This document shows positions 16,195 through 24,449 of a stretch of 28,956 nt of DNA, in pieces. This DNA comes from JADHUC01 sp964617665. GTDB lineage: Bacteria > Planctomycetota > Planctomycetia > Pirellulales > Pirellulaceae. The notes under the pieces were generated by a model. It ran no database searches. It was not told the DNA's origin and saw only the letters and a list, made by a program, of their open reading frames with translations. The number at the start of each line of letters is the position of its first letter. The stretch's first letter is position 1. The stretch lies in NCBI GenBank assembly GCA_964617665.1, contig CAZUAH010000129.1, forward strand, positions 1 through 28,956, read 5' to 3'. The position numbers and the translations under genes are program-made.

Positions 16195-17565
16195 ATGTCC
16201 AAGCACAGTGAATACACTCGTCGCCGCTTTCTCGCCCAGACGGCCGTAGCCGGCGTCGCGGTTCCGACGATCATCTCGCGCACTGCCTTAGCTGCTCCGG
16301 GCAAGCCCGGCGCCAACGACAAGATCCGCCTGGGACTGATCGGAGCCGGTGCCATGGGCAACGGCAACTTGGCCAACTGTGCGAAGTACGACGACATCAA
16401 CATTGCGGCTGTCTGTGATGTGTGGAAATCGCATCTCGACCGTACGCTGGAGAAGTACGGCAACAAACCGAAAGGCTACCACGACTATCGCGAACTGCTG
16501 GCCGATAAGGATATCGACGCCGTGATCATCGCCACGCCGCACCAGTGGCACTGTCGGCAGGTGGTCGACGCGTGCGAGGCGGGCAAAGACATCTACATCC
16601 AGAAGCCGATGACTCTGCATCTGGACGAAAGCCGGGTGGTGAAAAACGCGGTGCTCAAGCACAATCGAATATCGCAGCTCGGAACGCAGATTCACGCCAG
16701 CGACACCTATCGCCGGGTGGTCGAGTGGGTCCAGTCGGGCAAACTCGGCAAGATTGCTGTGGCTCGTTGTTTTCTGGTGTCCAACCACGCCCCCGACGGC
16801 GAAGGGTTTCCGCCCGACAGCGACCCACCGGAAGGCCTCGACTGGAATGCCTGGGCCGGCCCGGCACCGATCCGGCCGTTCAACACCAACATCGTCAAAA
16901 GCGGCTACGCGCACACGCTGTGGCTCGACTACGGCGGCGGGCGCACCTGCGGCATGAGCGAGCACATCCTCGATCTGCCGTACTGGGCACTGGGGCTGAA
17001 TTTCCCCACGCGGGTTAGCAGCTTCAGTTCCAAACGGCATGTCAAGGATAACACCGACGCCCCCGACACGCACGAGGTGACGTTCGAGTTTCCTGATGTA
17101 ACGCTCATTTGGTCGATGTCGCAGGTCAGCAGTTTTGGCTTCAACCTGCAAGACGTGGCTCGATACACCAAGCACGGGGCGAAAATGGAAGGCATCCAGC
17201 GGCGTTTGGGCTACTTCCTGCACGGCGTCGAGGGAGCGATCTACGGCAACTACGGAACCTATCAGGTCGTCCCGCAGACCACCGCATTGGCCGAGGCCGA
17301 GCCGCCAGAGGAGTCGATCCCGCCGTCGCCCGGCCACGAACGCGAATGGCTCGACTGCATCCGCTCGCGTCAGCAGCCGAGTTGCGGCGTGGAATACGCC
17401 CACAAGCTGAACACGGGCAACATGCTGGCCAACCTGGCGATGAAGGTCGGCCGCGATTTGAACTTCGACCCGAAGACTGAAACCATCATCGGCGACGAGG
17501 AAGCCACCAAGCTGGCCAAACCCGAATATCGAGATCCCTGGAAGTTCCCGGAAGAGTACCTGTAG
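16195..17565 (+). CDS. Tat-exported Gfo/Idh/MocA family oxidoreductase
   Basis: 456 residues. The N-terminus has a twin-arginine signal, TRRRFLAQ at residues 8-15 followed by a weakly hydrophobic stretch and ALAAPG (31-36). This implies that the cofactor is bound before export. The Rossmann loop GAGAMG is intact (50-55). The EKP motif is IQKP (Lys137), and the catalytic HxxD is present in MSEHILDLPYW. It probably acts in the periplasm on a sugar, with NAD(P) retained as a bound cofactor, as known for exported members such as glucose-fructose oxidoreductase and GH109 enzymes. It lacks the GH109 signature, so a glycosidase role is not supported. It precedes the symporter gene by 7 bp, suggesting that its product or substrate is what the symporter carries. 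Confidence 0.88.
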   Translation: MSKHSEYTRRRFLAQTAVAGVAVPTIISRTALAAPGKPGANDKIRLGLIGAGAMGNGNLANCAKYDDINIAAVCDVWKSHLDRTLEKYGNKPKGYHDYRELLADKDIDAVIIATPHQWHCRQVVDACEAGKDIYIQKPMTLHLDESRVVKNAVLKHNRISQLGTQIHASDTYRRVVEWVQSGKLGKIAVARCFLVSNHAPDGEGFPPDSDPPEGLDWNAWAGPAPIRPFNTNIVKSGYAHTLWLDYGGGRTCGMSEHILDLPYWALGLNFPTRVSSFSSKRHVKDNTDAPDTHEVTFEFPDVTLIWSMSQVSSFGFNLQDVARYTKHGAKMEGIQRRLGYFLHGVEGAIYGNYGTYQVVPQTTALAEAEPPEESIPPSPGHEREWLDCIRSRQQPSCGVEYAHKLNTGNMLANLAMKVGRDLNFDPKTETIIGDEEATKLAKPEYRDPWKFPEEYL

Positions 17566-17572
17566 GTAACCG

Positions 17573-19351
17573 ATGTCTGTAGACACGATCGACTGGACGA
17601 TCATCGTCGGTTTCATGGTGGTCACGCTGGCCGTGGGTCTGGCGGTGACGAAGCGCGCCGGCCGCAGCTCGGCCGATTTCTTTCTCGCCGGACGTGGAAT
17701 GCCTTGGTGGCTTCTTGGGATGTCGATGGTGGCCACCACGTTCTCGGCCGGCACGCCCAACTTCGTCACTGATGTCGTTCGCCAGCAAGGCGTGGCCGGC
17801 AATTGGATCTGGTGGGCGTTCCTGTTGACCGGCATGATGACGGTGTTCGTTTACGCCAAGCTCTGGCGGCGCTCGGGCGTGATGACCGACATAGAGTTTT
17901 ACGAGCTTCGCTACAGCGGTCGGCCGGCGGCCTTCCTGCGGGGATTTCGCGCACTGTACCTAGGCGTGTTGTTCAATGTGATCGTGTTGGCCTCGGCCAA
18001 TCTGGCGGCGATCAAGATTGCCGGGGCCATGCTAGGGACCACGCCGGTCCAGACCGTTTTGGTCGCCGGCCTGGTGACCGCGATCTACAGCATGCTGGGC
18101 GGACTGAGGGGCGTGCTGATCACCGACTTTCTGCTGTTTGTCATTTCCATGGGCGGGGCAATCGCCGCCGCAATCTATCTGCTCAACCTGGACTGCGTGG
18201 GAGGACTAGCTCTGCTGCTGGAACACGAAGTCGTGCGCACCAAGCTCTCGATGTTCCCCGACTGGAACGATCCCGACATACTGGTCCCGTTCTTCCTGAT
18301 CCCGCTAGCCGTGCAGTGGTGGAGCGTCTGGTATCCCGGCGCCGAACCGGGTGGCGGTGGCTATGTAGCCCAACGCATGCTGGCGGCCAAGAACGAGCTA
18401 CACGCCACCGGGGCGACCCTGCTTTTTAACGTGGCCCACTATGCCTTGCGGCCTTGGCCGTGGATCTTGGTCGCGTTTTGCTCGATCATCGTCTTCCCCG
18501 ACTTGGAGTCACTCCAGTCCGCGTTTCCCCACATGCCCGCAGATGTGGTCAAGCACGACTTGGCCTACCCGGCGATGATGACGCTGTTGCCGAGCGGATT
18601 GCGAGGGTTGGTACTGGCCTCGCTGATGGCGGCCTTCATGTCAACGCTGTCCACGCACCTCAATTGGGGCTCGTCCTACGTGGTCAACGATTTCTACAAG
18701 CGGTTCGTGCGGCCCGAGGCGTCGGAGAAGCAATTGGTGCTGGCCGGGCGAATCTGCACGCTACTGACTATGGTAGCCGCGGCCTTTTTGGGGCTGGCCC
18801 TGAGCAATGCCCTACAGGTGTTTCGGATCCTGTTACAGGTGGGGGCGGGCACGGGATTGTTGTTCCTTCTGCGCTGGTTTTGGTGGCGGATCAACGCATT
18901 CAGCGAAATCGCCGCGATGGTCGTCTCGTTCGTGGTGGCCGTCGGTCTGGAGTTCTTCGGACCACAAAACCTGCCGAGCTGGGCCAAAATCGTCATCGGT
19001 GTCGACATCACCACGCTCGCGTGGCTGCTGGTCACCTTCCTCACCCGACCAACGGACGAAGCGACGCTGCGACGGTTCTGCAAGTTAGTCCGGCCCGGCG
19101 GTCCTGGCTGGGCAGCCGTCCTCCGCCGAGCTGCGCCCGATGGCAAACTGGTCGAGGAAGCTCGCCAACGCTGGAACGTGCCCATGGAAATCGTCTGCAT
19201 GCTGATCGGCTGCGCGGCGGTCTACAGCGCACTGATCGCTACGGGTTATTGGATCTACGGCAACTGGCTGCCCGCCGCCCTGTTGACCGGCGCGGCAGCC
19301 GTTTGCGCGGCGATCTTGATCAGGACTTGGAAACGTGTAAACGCGACCTGA
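17573..19351 (+). CDS. Sodium/solute symporter (SSS family)
   Basis: 592 residues, an inner-membrane transporter with about a dozen or more hydrophobic helices. Family blocks include SADFFLAGRGMPWWLLGMSM, FSAGTPNFVTDVV, EFYELRYSGRPAAFLRG and a central AFMSTLSTHLNWGSSYVVND (around residues 350-370), which covers the conserved Na+-site region of the LeuT-fold helix 8. SSS proteins couple Na+ entry to uptake of sugars, sugar acids, sialic acid or other small solutes. The C-terminal tail has a soluble loop and two more helices. It begins 7 bp after the Tat Gfo/Idh/MocA stop, so the two are co-transcribed. The ribosome-binding site is weak, which again suggests coupling. The solute is not known; an amino sugar, oxidised sugar or sialic acid would suit the neighbourhood. 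Confidence 0.92.
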   Translation: MSVDTIDWTIIVGFMVVTLAVGLAVTKRAGRSSADFFLAGRGMPWWLLGMSMVATTFSAGTPNFVTDVVRQQGVAGNWIWWAFLLTGMMTVFVYAKLWRRSGVMTDIEFYELRYSGRPAAFLRGFRALYLGVLFNVIVLASANLAAIKIAGAMLGTTPVQTVLVAGLVTAIYSMLGGLRGVLITDFLLFVISMGGAIAAAIYLLNLDCVGGLALLLEHEVVRTKLSMFPDWNDPDILVPFFLIPLAVQWWSVWYPGAEPGGGGYVAQRMLAAKNELHATGATLLFNVAHYALRPWPWILVAFCSIIVFPDLESLQSAFPHMPADVVKHDLAYPAMMTLLPSGLRGLVLASLMAAFMSTLSTHLNWGSSYVVNDFYKRFVRPEASEKQLVLAGRICTLLTMVAAAFLGLALSNALQVFRILLQVGAGTGLLFLLRWFWWRINAFSEIAAMVVSFVVAVGLEFFGPQNLPSWAKIVIGVDITTLAWLLVTFLTRPTDEATLRRFCKLVRPGGPGWAAVLRRAAPDGKLVEEARQRWNVPMEIVCMLIGCAAVYSALIATGYWIYGNWLPAALLTGAAAVCAAILIRTWKRVNAT

Positions 19352-19358
19352 GACAGAA

Positions 19359-19417
19359 GTGGGATAGGCTTCCAGCCTGTCGTCCGATTGAGCTGACAGG
19401 CTGGAAGCCTATCCCAC
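19359..19417. repeat. BIME-like element: perfect 23-bp inverted repeat, GTGG-headed hairpins
   Basis: Arms 19359-19381 and 19395-19417 are exact reverse complements over 23 bp, with a 13-base centre. Each arm starts with GTGG and folds on its own into an 8-bp stem with a TCC loop (GATAGGCT-TCC-AGCCTGTC, one G-T pair). The design matches the element at 16064-16139, but the sequence is unrelated. It starts 8 bp after the symporter stop. It could form one long cruciform or RNA hairpin and might stabilise the symporter mRNA end. Confidence 0.75.
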
Positions 19418-19453
19418 AGGAGTCGGCGCCTATTTCTGGAGTGTTGTCTACGC

Positions 19454-21116
19454 ATGAGCATCAAGCAACTGACGCTGACGTGCCAGTTAGCCGCGGTCCC
19501 GACGTTCTCCGTCGCGGGCGAGGAACAAGCCCCATGCCCGATCGTCCCACGTCCGAAACAGTATCGCGACTCGGGGACCGTCGGAACGCTTCACGCCCCT
19601 GACGCCGCGGCGATCGTCATCGGCACGAAAGCTATCGAGCCGGAGCATTACGCGGCCGAATATCTACAGACACAAGTCGAGCGCCGTTTTCAGCGCAAGC
19701 TGCCGATCTACGTGGAAGCCGAGCTACCACCGGCTGTGCGTCAAGTATTCCTGCTGGGCCAAGTAGAGACCAACATGCTGCTGACGACACTCTGCCGTGA
19801 TCGCAGCATCGAGCTGAATGACGAATCTCCCGGCCACGATGGATTCATCATTCGCTGCCTCGACGACGGGCCGCGCCAGGTGATCCTGATCGGTGGGAGC
19901 AACCCGCGAGGTGTGATCTACGGACAGAATGCGTTCTTCGACCTGTTCCGGCAGGAAGATGATCGTGTCGTCTTTCCTGTTGTTTCGGTCCGCGACTGGC
20001 CCAGCATTGCCAGGCGAGGCCGGCCCCATTCGGTGCTCAGGCAACATCTCGTGCCTGGGGCGCTGGACGCCTATCTCCGCTCGCGGATCAATTCTACCGA
20101 TGTGCGTGACGATCCGGACGTTAGGCCCACGATCGTATTCCCCCGCGCGTAAGGCCTCGATGGGATTTCCGGCCGGGCGCCCGCTCGATGAACCGCTGGT
20201 CGAGCGGATGATCCGCGAGTCGCATCGCCGCGGCCTGTTCGTTTACGGCACCGTCTCGTGCGGCGTGAACCGCGACCAGATCGACGACGTGATCAAGACG
20301 TTCAAGGAACTCATCGCGTTGGGGGTCGACGGCCTGTGGATTTCGTTCGACGACACTGGCGCCGGCGACAGTTCAGCTGAGGTGATCCAGCGCGTGCTGA
20401 AACTTGGCGCCGAGCACGACATGACGGGGCGGAAGATCGCCATCACGCCGCCGGAAAAAGAGTACAAGACAATTGACATGGAGTTCAACCACAAGGCGGC
20501 TAGCGAGTGGGGCCTGGCTGATGCCCAGTGGATGTTCACGCGCGTTCCGTGCGCCGACGATGCGGCCACGGCTGGGCGGATTGGCATCAACGGCCTGCCC
20601 GGTTGGTGGCACAACTTGGTGAATTTCCGCGGCGGATTCTTGCACAACGGGGGTGTGGCCTGCCCGCCTCGGGCTGACGGCAAGCCGGGTTACCTCAACA
20701 TTCAGCCGTTGACCATGGGCTGGCATAATCCGCAGTACGACCAAATCCGAAATGCCCCGAACAACACCAATTGGGCGCTGCTCTGGGGCGTCGTTGGCGG
20801 CTGGCCGGAGGAGTACCAGGTCGGCGCGTTAGGACTCTGGGCGTGGGAGCCGGCCAGGCACAACTGGCAGCGGACGCGAGAGGCCATCTACCGGCAGGTC
20901 TACGGGCCCTCGATGGTCGAGACGGCAACCAGTTTGACGACAGATTGTCGGCGCTCAAAGACTCATTCGAGCTTCCGCCCTGGCGATTCTGGCCGAACAA
21001 AGGCTGGCCGTGCCGGCTGGAGAATGTGGAAAACCGGCCACAGGCGATGGCCTTGCTCAACGAACTAGACCGAATTTTGACTGAGCTTCGGGGCAAGACG
21101 CCGGACGAAACGGCGA
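19454..21116 (+). pseudogene. Broken GH84/GH20b-like beta-N-acetylglucosaminidase gene, two frameshifts, 3' end lost
   Basis: Conceptually about 550 residues: a short signal-like start, a GH20b-type domain (CPIVPRPKQYRDSG, then GFIIRCLDDG, LIGGSNPRGVIYG), then a barrel region with FVYGTVSCGV and GLWISFDDTG. The Asp-Asp pair is as in GH84 N-acetylglucosaminidases. The frame is lost at 20140-20144, where a run of five C has one base too many (TIVFPR-stop versus FPARKASMGFPAG in the next frame). It returns near 20925-20932, where SMVETA joins NQFDDRLSALKDSF by loss of one base. Similarity ends at 21116, where the partial SGNH copy begins on the other strand. Two compensating one-base changes could be sequencing errors, but the abutting truncation argues for real decay. 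Confidence 0.78.
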
Positions 21117-21631
21117 TCGACACGGAGCATGCCGTGACGATACGTGGCATAGACCGGTTGATTCGCGCCGATGCGACCGTCCGGCAGCCGCCCAATACTG
21201 CCCCACTCCTGATCCGCTGCGTAGTCCTTGCCGAGTTCGAACGCCTGAGAATCACCTTCCGGCCCCGCGTGCAGTTCGATGTTTTCCGGGTCGAGCAGAT
21301 GACGTGTCGTGCATTCCTGAGCGATGACGCCTTTCAACCGCACTCCCCGTCGCCAGCCGGCCCCGCCTTTCGCCTGGTACAGAGGCAGTACGGCGTGCTT
21401 CTCGGCAGTTACGGTGATTGTTGTCGGCGGCGGTACCTGCAGCACTTCCGAAATCTCGCGAGTCGGCTCGGCCTCGCCGAGTGACGACTGCGGCAGCGTG
21501 ACGCGGATTTCCCAATCTCCCGCCAACGTCAACGACGGCGGATCATTCGCCAGGGCATCTGACAACGGAAGAATCAGAGTGCCGGCCCAACACAGCAGCA
21601 AGTAAGTGTGGCATATCTGCGTGTTCTTCAT
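21117..21631 (-). pseudogene. 5' fragment of a duplicated SGNH hydrolase gene
   Basis: Codes for about 171 residues that match the first 170 residues of the SGNH protein at 4262-5635, with most positions identical, then stops matching after RHGMLRVD. Only the signal peptide and the beta accessory domain are present; the whole GDSL catalytic domain is missing. The reading frame runs on into unrelated sequence until 21065. ATG 21631 corresponds to the intact copy's ATG 5635. It starts 5 bp after the FAD-oxidoreductase stop and may still be transcribed. A free-standing secreted beta domain with a binding role cannot be excluded, since the copy has no stop or frameshift inside the matched part. 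Confidence 0.82.
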
Positions 21632-21655
21632 GTCTTTCAATTCCCGTTTGAGTAC
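21117..21655 (-). repeat. Partial duplicate of segment 5124-5659
   Basis: This 539-bp block matches 5124-5659 (536 bp). It includes the non-coding leader (TACTCAAACGGGAA) in front of the SGNH start. Sharp ends at both sides coincide with the broken GH84-like gene and with the last codons of the FAD oxidoreductase gene. The two copies are direct repeats about 16 kb apart, in the same orientation. Confidence 0.85.
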
Positions 21656-23181
21656 TTGGAAGCGGTTTCAAAAACGGGCGATGCACGGTACGCCTGTTCC
21701 GGCGGAGTGGTGATGTCGACTCGCTGTTCCTGTAACATCGCCTGCAACTCGGCGATGTCGACTTGGTCGACGCCGATCTGATGCTTCGAGGCGATCGCAG
21801 CGGCGTTACCGGCCGCCTGACCGAGCGTCATCAACGTGCGCTGTAAACGCACCGCCCCAGAGGCGATGTGGGAGAAGCCTGCAGCTCGGCTGGCGATCAT
21901 CAGGTTGTTCATGGCCTTGGGCAACAGACATCGATAGGGAATTCCGAAGGGACCGCGGAGAAAGGGGACGGAAAGGTGGCCGCACCCGTGAATGTCGATA
22001 CTGTGGTCGGCAATGGCCACAATGTCTTTGTGCCTCTGCTGCCTTAGGCCTCCCACACAGTCGTTTTCGTTCAGTACATACTCGCTGACGATCCGGCGTG
22101 TTTCGCGCACGCCGATTCGTGGCGCGATGGCCGAGATCGCCCACGTGCTCCACCCCTTGCCGCCAGCCGCCCTGGCCCAAGGATCGTCGGGCGGCAGCCT
22201 CTGAATCTGGTACATGTGCGTCAAAACGCGCCGGTGTGCTTCGCGCATCAATGCGCTATGTTCCATGCATAGGACGGCATTGCCGCCGATCATGCCGCAA
22301 ACGTTGATGACGATATCTCCATTCGGCATTCGATCGAAACACGCGCTAACGGAGCGACTCGTTTTCTTCACACCGTCAGGAAGATATGGCTTCTGGTTGA
22401 TGCCCGTGTCGGTGATTCGATAACAGAGCGTTAAGCCGTTGAGAATCATTCGAGGTTGTTCTGGCGCGTGCGGCTCGCCGTAGCGCGACCGTGGGTCTTC
22501 GCCCATGTGATACTCACACTCAGCGTCAACGCAGACATCACCATCAGCCGTGCAGTCGATGAAGACATCGGCCTCGATCAGAATCCGTTTACCGGCAAAC
22601 CACGCTTCCACAGCCTTCACAGAGTTGTTTCCGACGTGGCTTCGGCAGAACGTCGTTCCCAAAAGTGTCTGGCAGCGGCCGGTAGCATCCAACAAGCTGC
22701 GTACAGCATAGTCCATTGCCCGAGGTTCGAACGGCAGGCTTACGCCTCGTTTGACGTTTTTCCCGTTGATGAACCTGGGGCCGAGTTGGCTTCGTGCATA
22801 GTGGGCGCTGAGATCGCATCCAGGCGGCAAGGTGACGGCATTCGGGTCTTTCACCATCTCCAGAAAGATATCATGGGCGATGCCATTGACTCCCATGCCA
22901 GGCCGCCAGATATTGACGAACGCGTTGGTGGCAGTGCCGCCGAGTACGGATTCGCGCTCCACCAAGACAACCTTCGCACCGGCACGAGCTGCAGCCAGAG
23001 CGGCACCCGTTCCGCCACTTCCACCGCCTATCACACAAACCTCTGTTCGGATTCTCTCGTCGGAGGCGTTTTGGCGATCCGCTGCAAACGACTGTGACGT
23101 TACGCACGGCATCATCCCGCCCGCGGCTGTTGTGAGGAACGCCTTTGCCGCAGTACGTCGATTAATCAGAAGACTCATCAT
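21637..23181 (-). CDS. FAD-dependent oxidoreductase (FAD_oxidored family), exported
   Basis: 514 residues. The N-terminus carries a twin-arginine-like signal (INRRTAAKAF, residues 6-15, then TTAAGGMM). The FAD-binding Rossmann motif follows, VCVIGGGSGGTGAALAAARAG (48-68) with VLVERESVLGGTAT. The C-terminal FAD contact MIASRAAGFSHIASGAVRLQ and LGQAAGNAAA is also present. The family is common beside glycosidases in planctomycetes, and its reaction is mostly unknown; sugar or sugar-acid oxidation is a guess. The last six codons and the stop (KYSNGN) lie in or at the edge of the duplicated SGNH leader, so the native C-terminus was probably replaced. ATG 23181 or the next ATG (23178) is the start; AGAGG lies just upstream. 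Confidence 0.85.
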   Translation of the reverse strand: MMSLLINRRTAAKAFLTTAAGGMMPCVTSQSFAADRQNASDERIRTEVCVIGGGSGGTGAALAAARAGAKVVLVERESVLGGTATNAFVNIWRPGMGVNGIAHDIFLEMVKDPNAVTLPPGCDLSAHYARSQLGPRFINGKNVKRGVSLPFEPRAMDYAVRSLLDATGRCQTLLGTTFCRSHVGNNSVKAVEAWFAGKRILIEADVFIDCTADGDVCVDAECEYHMGEDPRSRYGEPHAPEQPRMILNGLTLCYRITDTGINQKPYLPDGVKKTSRSVSACFDRMPNGDIVINVCGMIGGNAVLCMEHSALMREAHRRVLTHMYQIQRLPPDDPWARAAGGKGWSTWAISAIAPRIGVRETRRIVSEYVLNENDCVGGLRQQRHKDIVAIADHSIDIHGCGHLSVPFLRGPFGIPYRCLLPKAMNNLMIASRAAGFSHIASGAVRLQRTLMTLGQAAGNAAAIASKHQIGVDQVDIAELQAMLQEQRVDITTPPEQAYRASPVFETASKYSNGN

Positions 23182-23251
23182 GACCTCTTTGGCTTTTCAA
23201 CGGATCACGTCATGCAGATACAACAAGACCTAAAGCGAGCAGTGACTGTTC

Positions 23252-24340
23252 TCATGGTATCGTCACCGCCCAAATTGAATTGCTCCCGGAAACGCCGCCC
23301 GCATAGAACACCAGAAACCACTTATCGCCATCCAGGGATGTCATCCAGGGATAGGACCAGTCGGACAGCCCGGTGGCTTCTCTGGGGATACTGACAACCA
23401 AGCCCTGACGTTTCCATTCAAGCGTCTTGGCATCGGCTGTCCATAGATAGATGCGTCCTCGGCTGTCATCGATGGTTCCTCGTTCGGACTGCAAGGCGTA
23501 TAGCAGTGTTGGATCACGGCCAGAGACGGCAATGAAAGGACTGGGTAACGAGCATCGGCTCTTCGGATCGACGGCAATCGCGCCCGGTGTCACTCGCCAG
23601 CGTTTGCCCAGATCGTCGGAAACCGCTTGGTCGTATCGCCAGCGAAACTCGTTTCGTCCGTTGCGCAAGAGTGCGATGAATCGGCCCGCGGCGAACACCG
23701 CGGCCGGTTCGTAATAGCGTCCTGGTGCCACCAATCGCGGCGGCCCCCACGTTTGTCCGTGATCCTGGGAAACGGACATCCAAATACCCGTGGACGGCTC
23801 GCTTGGCGGCCGATAATGTCCGAACGCGATCAGTCCTTTCCCTGGCACGAAAGAGATGCGTCCGAAAACCGATCCTGTTTTGTTGTTTGCCAAGGCGGAC
23901 GTGTCTACCGCCTGCCAGGTGCTGCCGGTATCTGTCGAACGCCACCCGAAGATCGTGTTTCGCGTGTCGCCCGTGAACGCCATCGCCAATAGTACAACGG
24001 AACCGTCTTCCGCCGTGCCCAGCGCGACGTTGCCGCAGTGGGCGTAGTCCTGCGACGAATCGAACTCCTTGAGAATATGTGGTCGAGTGAAGCTTGTACC
24101 TCCGTCGGTCGACACTGACACGGCGGGACAGCCGTCCCGCGTATGGGCTCGTGCAGCGACGAAAGCAACCACCAGCGTGCCGTCTTCAGTGTGACAGACC
24201 TTGGGCCAAGCCAAGTGAGAGAAACGCGGATTCTCCGGTGCCGCGATCAAAAGTCGCGGTTGCCCGTAATCACCACCAACCGGGCTCGCCTCTTCAGCAG
24301 CTACTAGGGTCGTACAAACAGCAATCACTGTGATCAACAT
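23252..24340 (-). CDS. BNR/Asp-box sialidase-like protein, secreted
   Basis: 362 residues with a short signal peptide (MLITVIAVCTTLVAA). A six-bladed beta-propeller is indicated by four Asp-box-like repeats: STDGGTSF (77-84), STDTGSTW (135-142), SQDHGQTW (191-198) and SDDLGKRW (241-248). An early FSHLAWPKVCHTEDGTL block is typical of exo-sialidase-like proteins. Many such proteins in environmental bacteria are not proven sialidases, and I cannot confirm the arginine triad, so the activity is open. ATG 24340 was chosen over an upstream in-frame TTG (24373) because the signal peptide begins there and AGGAG lies upstream (gap of 11 bases, rather long). It lies between the LamG/GH42-like gene (109 bp) and the FAD oxidoreductase (70 bp), same strand. 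Confidence 0.8.
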   Translation of the reverse strand: MLITVIAVCTTLVAAEEASPVGGDYGQPRLLIAAPENPRFSHLAWPKVCHTEDGTLVVAFVAARAHTRDGCPAVSVSTDGGTSFTRPHILKEFDSSQDYAHCGNVALGTAEDGSVVLLAMAFTGDTRNTIFGWRSTDTGSTWQAVDTSALANNKTGSVFGRISFVPGKGLIAFGHYRPPSEPSTGIWMSVSQDHGQTWGPPRLVAPGRYYEPAAVFAAGRFIALLRNGRNEFRWRYDQAVSDDLGKRWRVTPGAIAVDPKSRCSLPSPFIAVSGRDPTLLYALQSERGTIDDSRGRIYLWTADAKTLEWKRQGLVVSIPREATGLSDWSYPWMTSLDGDKWFLVFYAGGVSGSNSIWAVTIP

Positions 24341-24449
24341 AATATATTCAACTCCTGGAGGGCCATTTGGCAATGGACGTCATCGCTTGCGAGTTACGAG
24401 TCTGAGGAAGGACTCTGTGGCATGTTCTACACTGCTATCAAGGACCCTT

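Noticed and set aside
16195..17565. GH109 alpha-N-acetylgalactosaminidase for the Tat Gfo/Idh/MocA protein
   Set aside because: It shares the fold and the Tat signal, but the GH109-type signature around the active site was not found.
16288..17835. Long open frame of 515 codons on the minus strand
   Set aside because: It lies antisense to the Tat Gfo/Idh/MocA gene and the symporter start. It has no family motifs and arises from third-position GC bias.
19359..19417. Rho-independent terminator for the symporter
   Set aside because: The stem is strong but no U tract follows, and the nested hairpins with conserved heads fit a REP-type element better.
18454..19602. Open frame of 382 codons on the plus strand
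   Set aside because: Overlaps the symporter in another frame, is Arg-rich without motifs, and runs across the inverted repeat at 19359-19417.
24398..24415. GAGTC/GACTC inverted repeat between sialidase-like and GH42-like genes
   Set aside because: Only 5-bp arms with an 8-base loop and no T tract; too weak to call a terminator.
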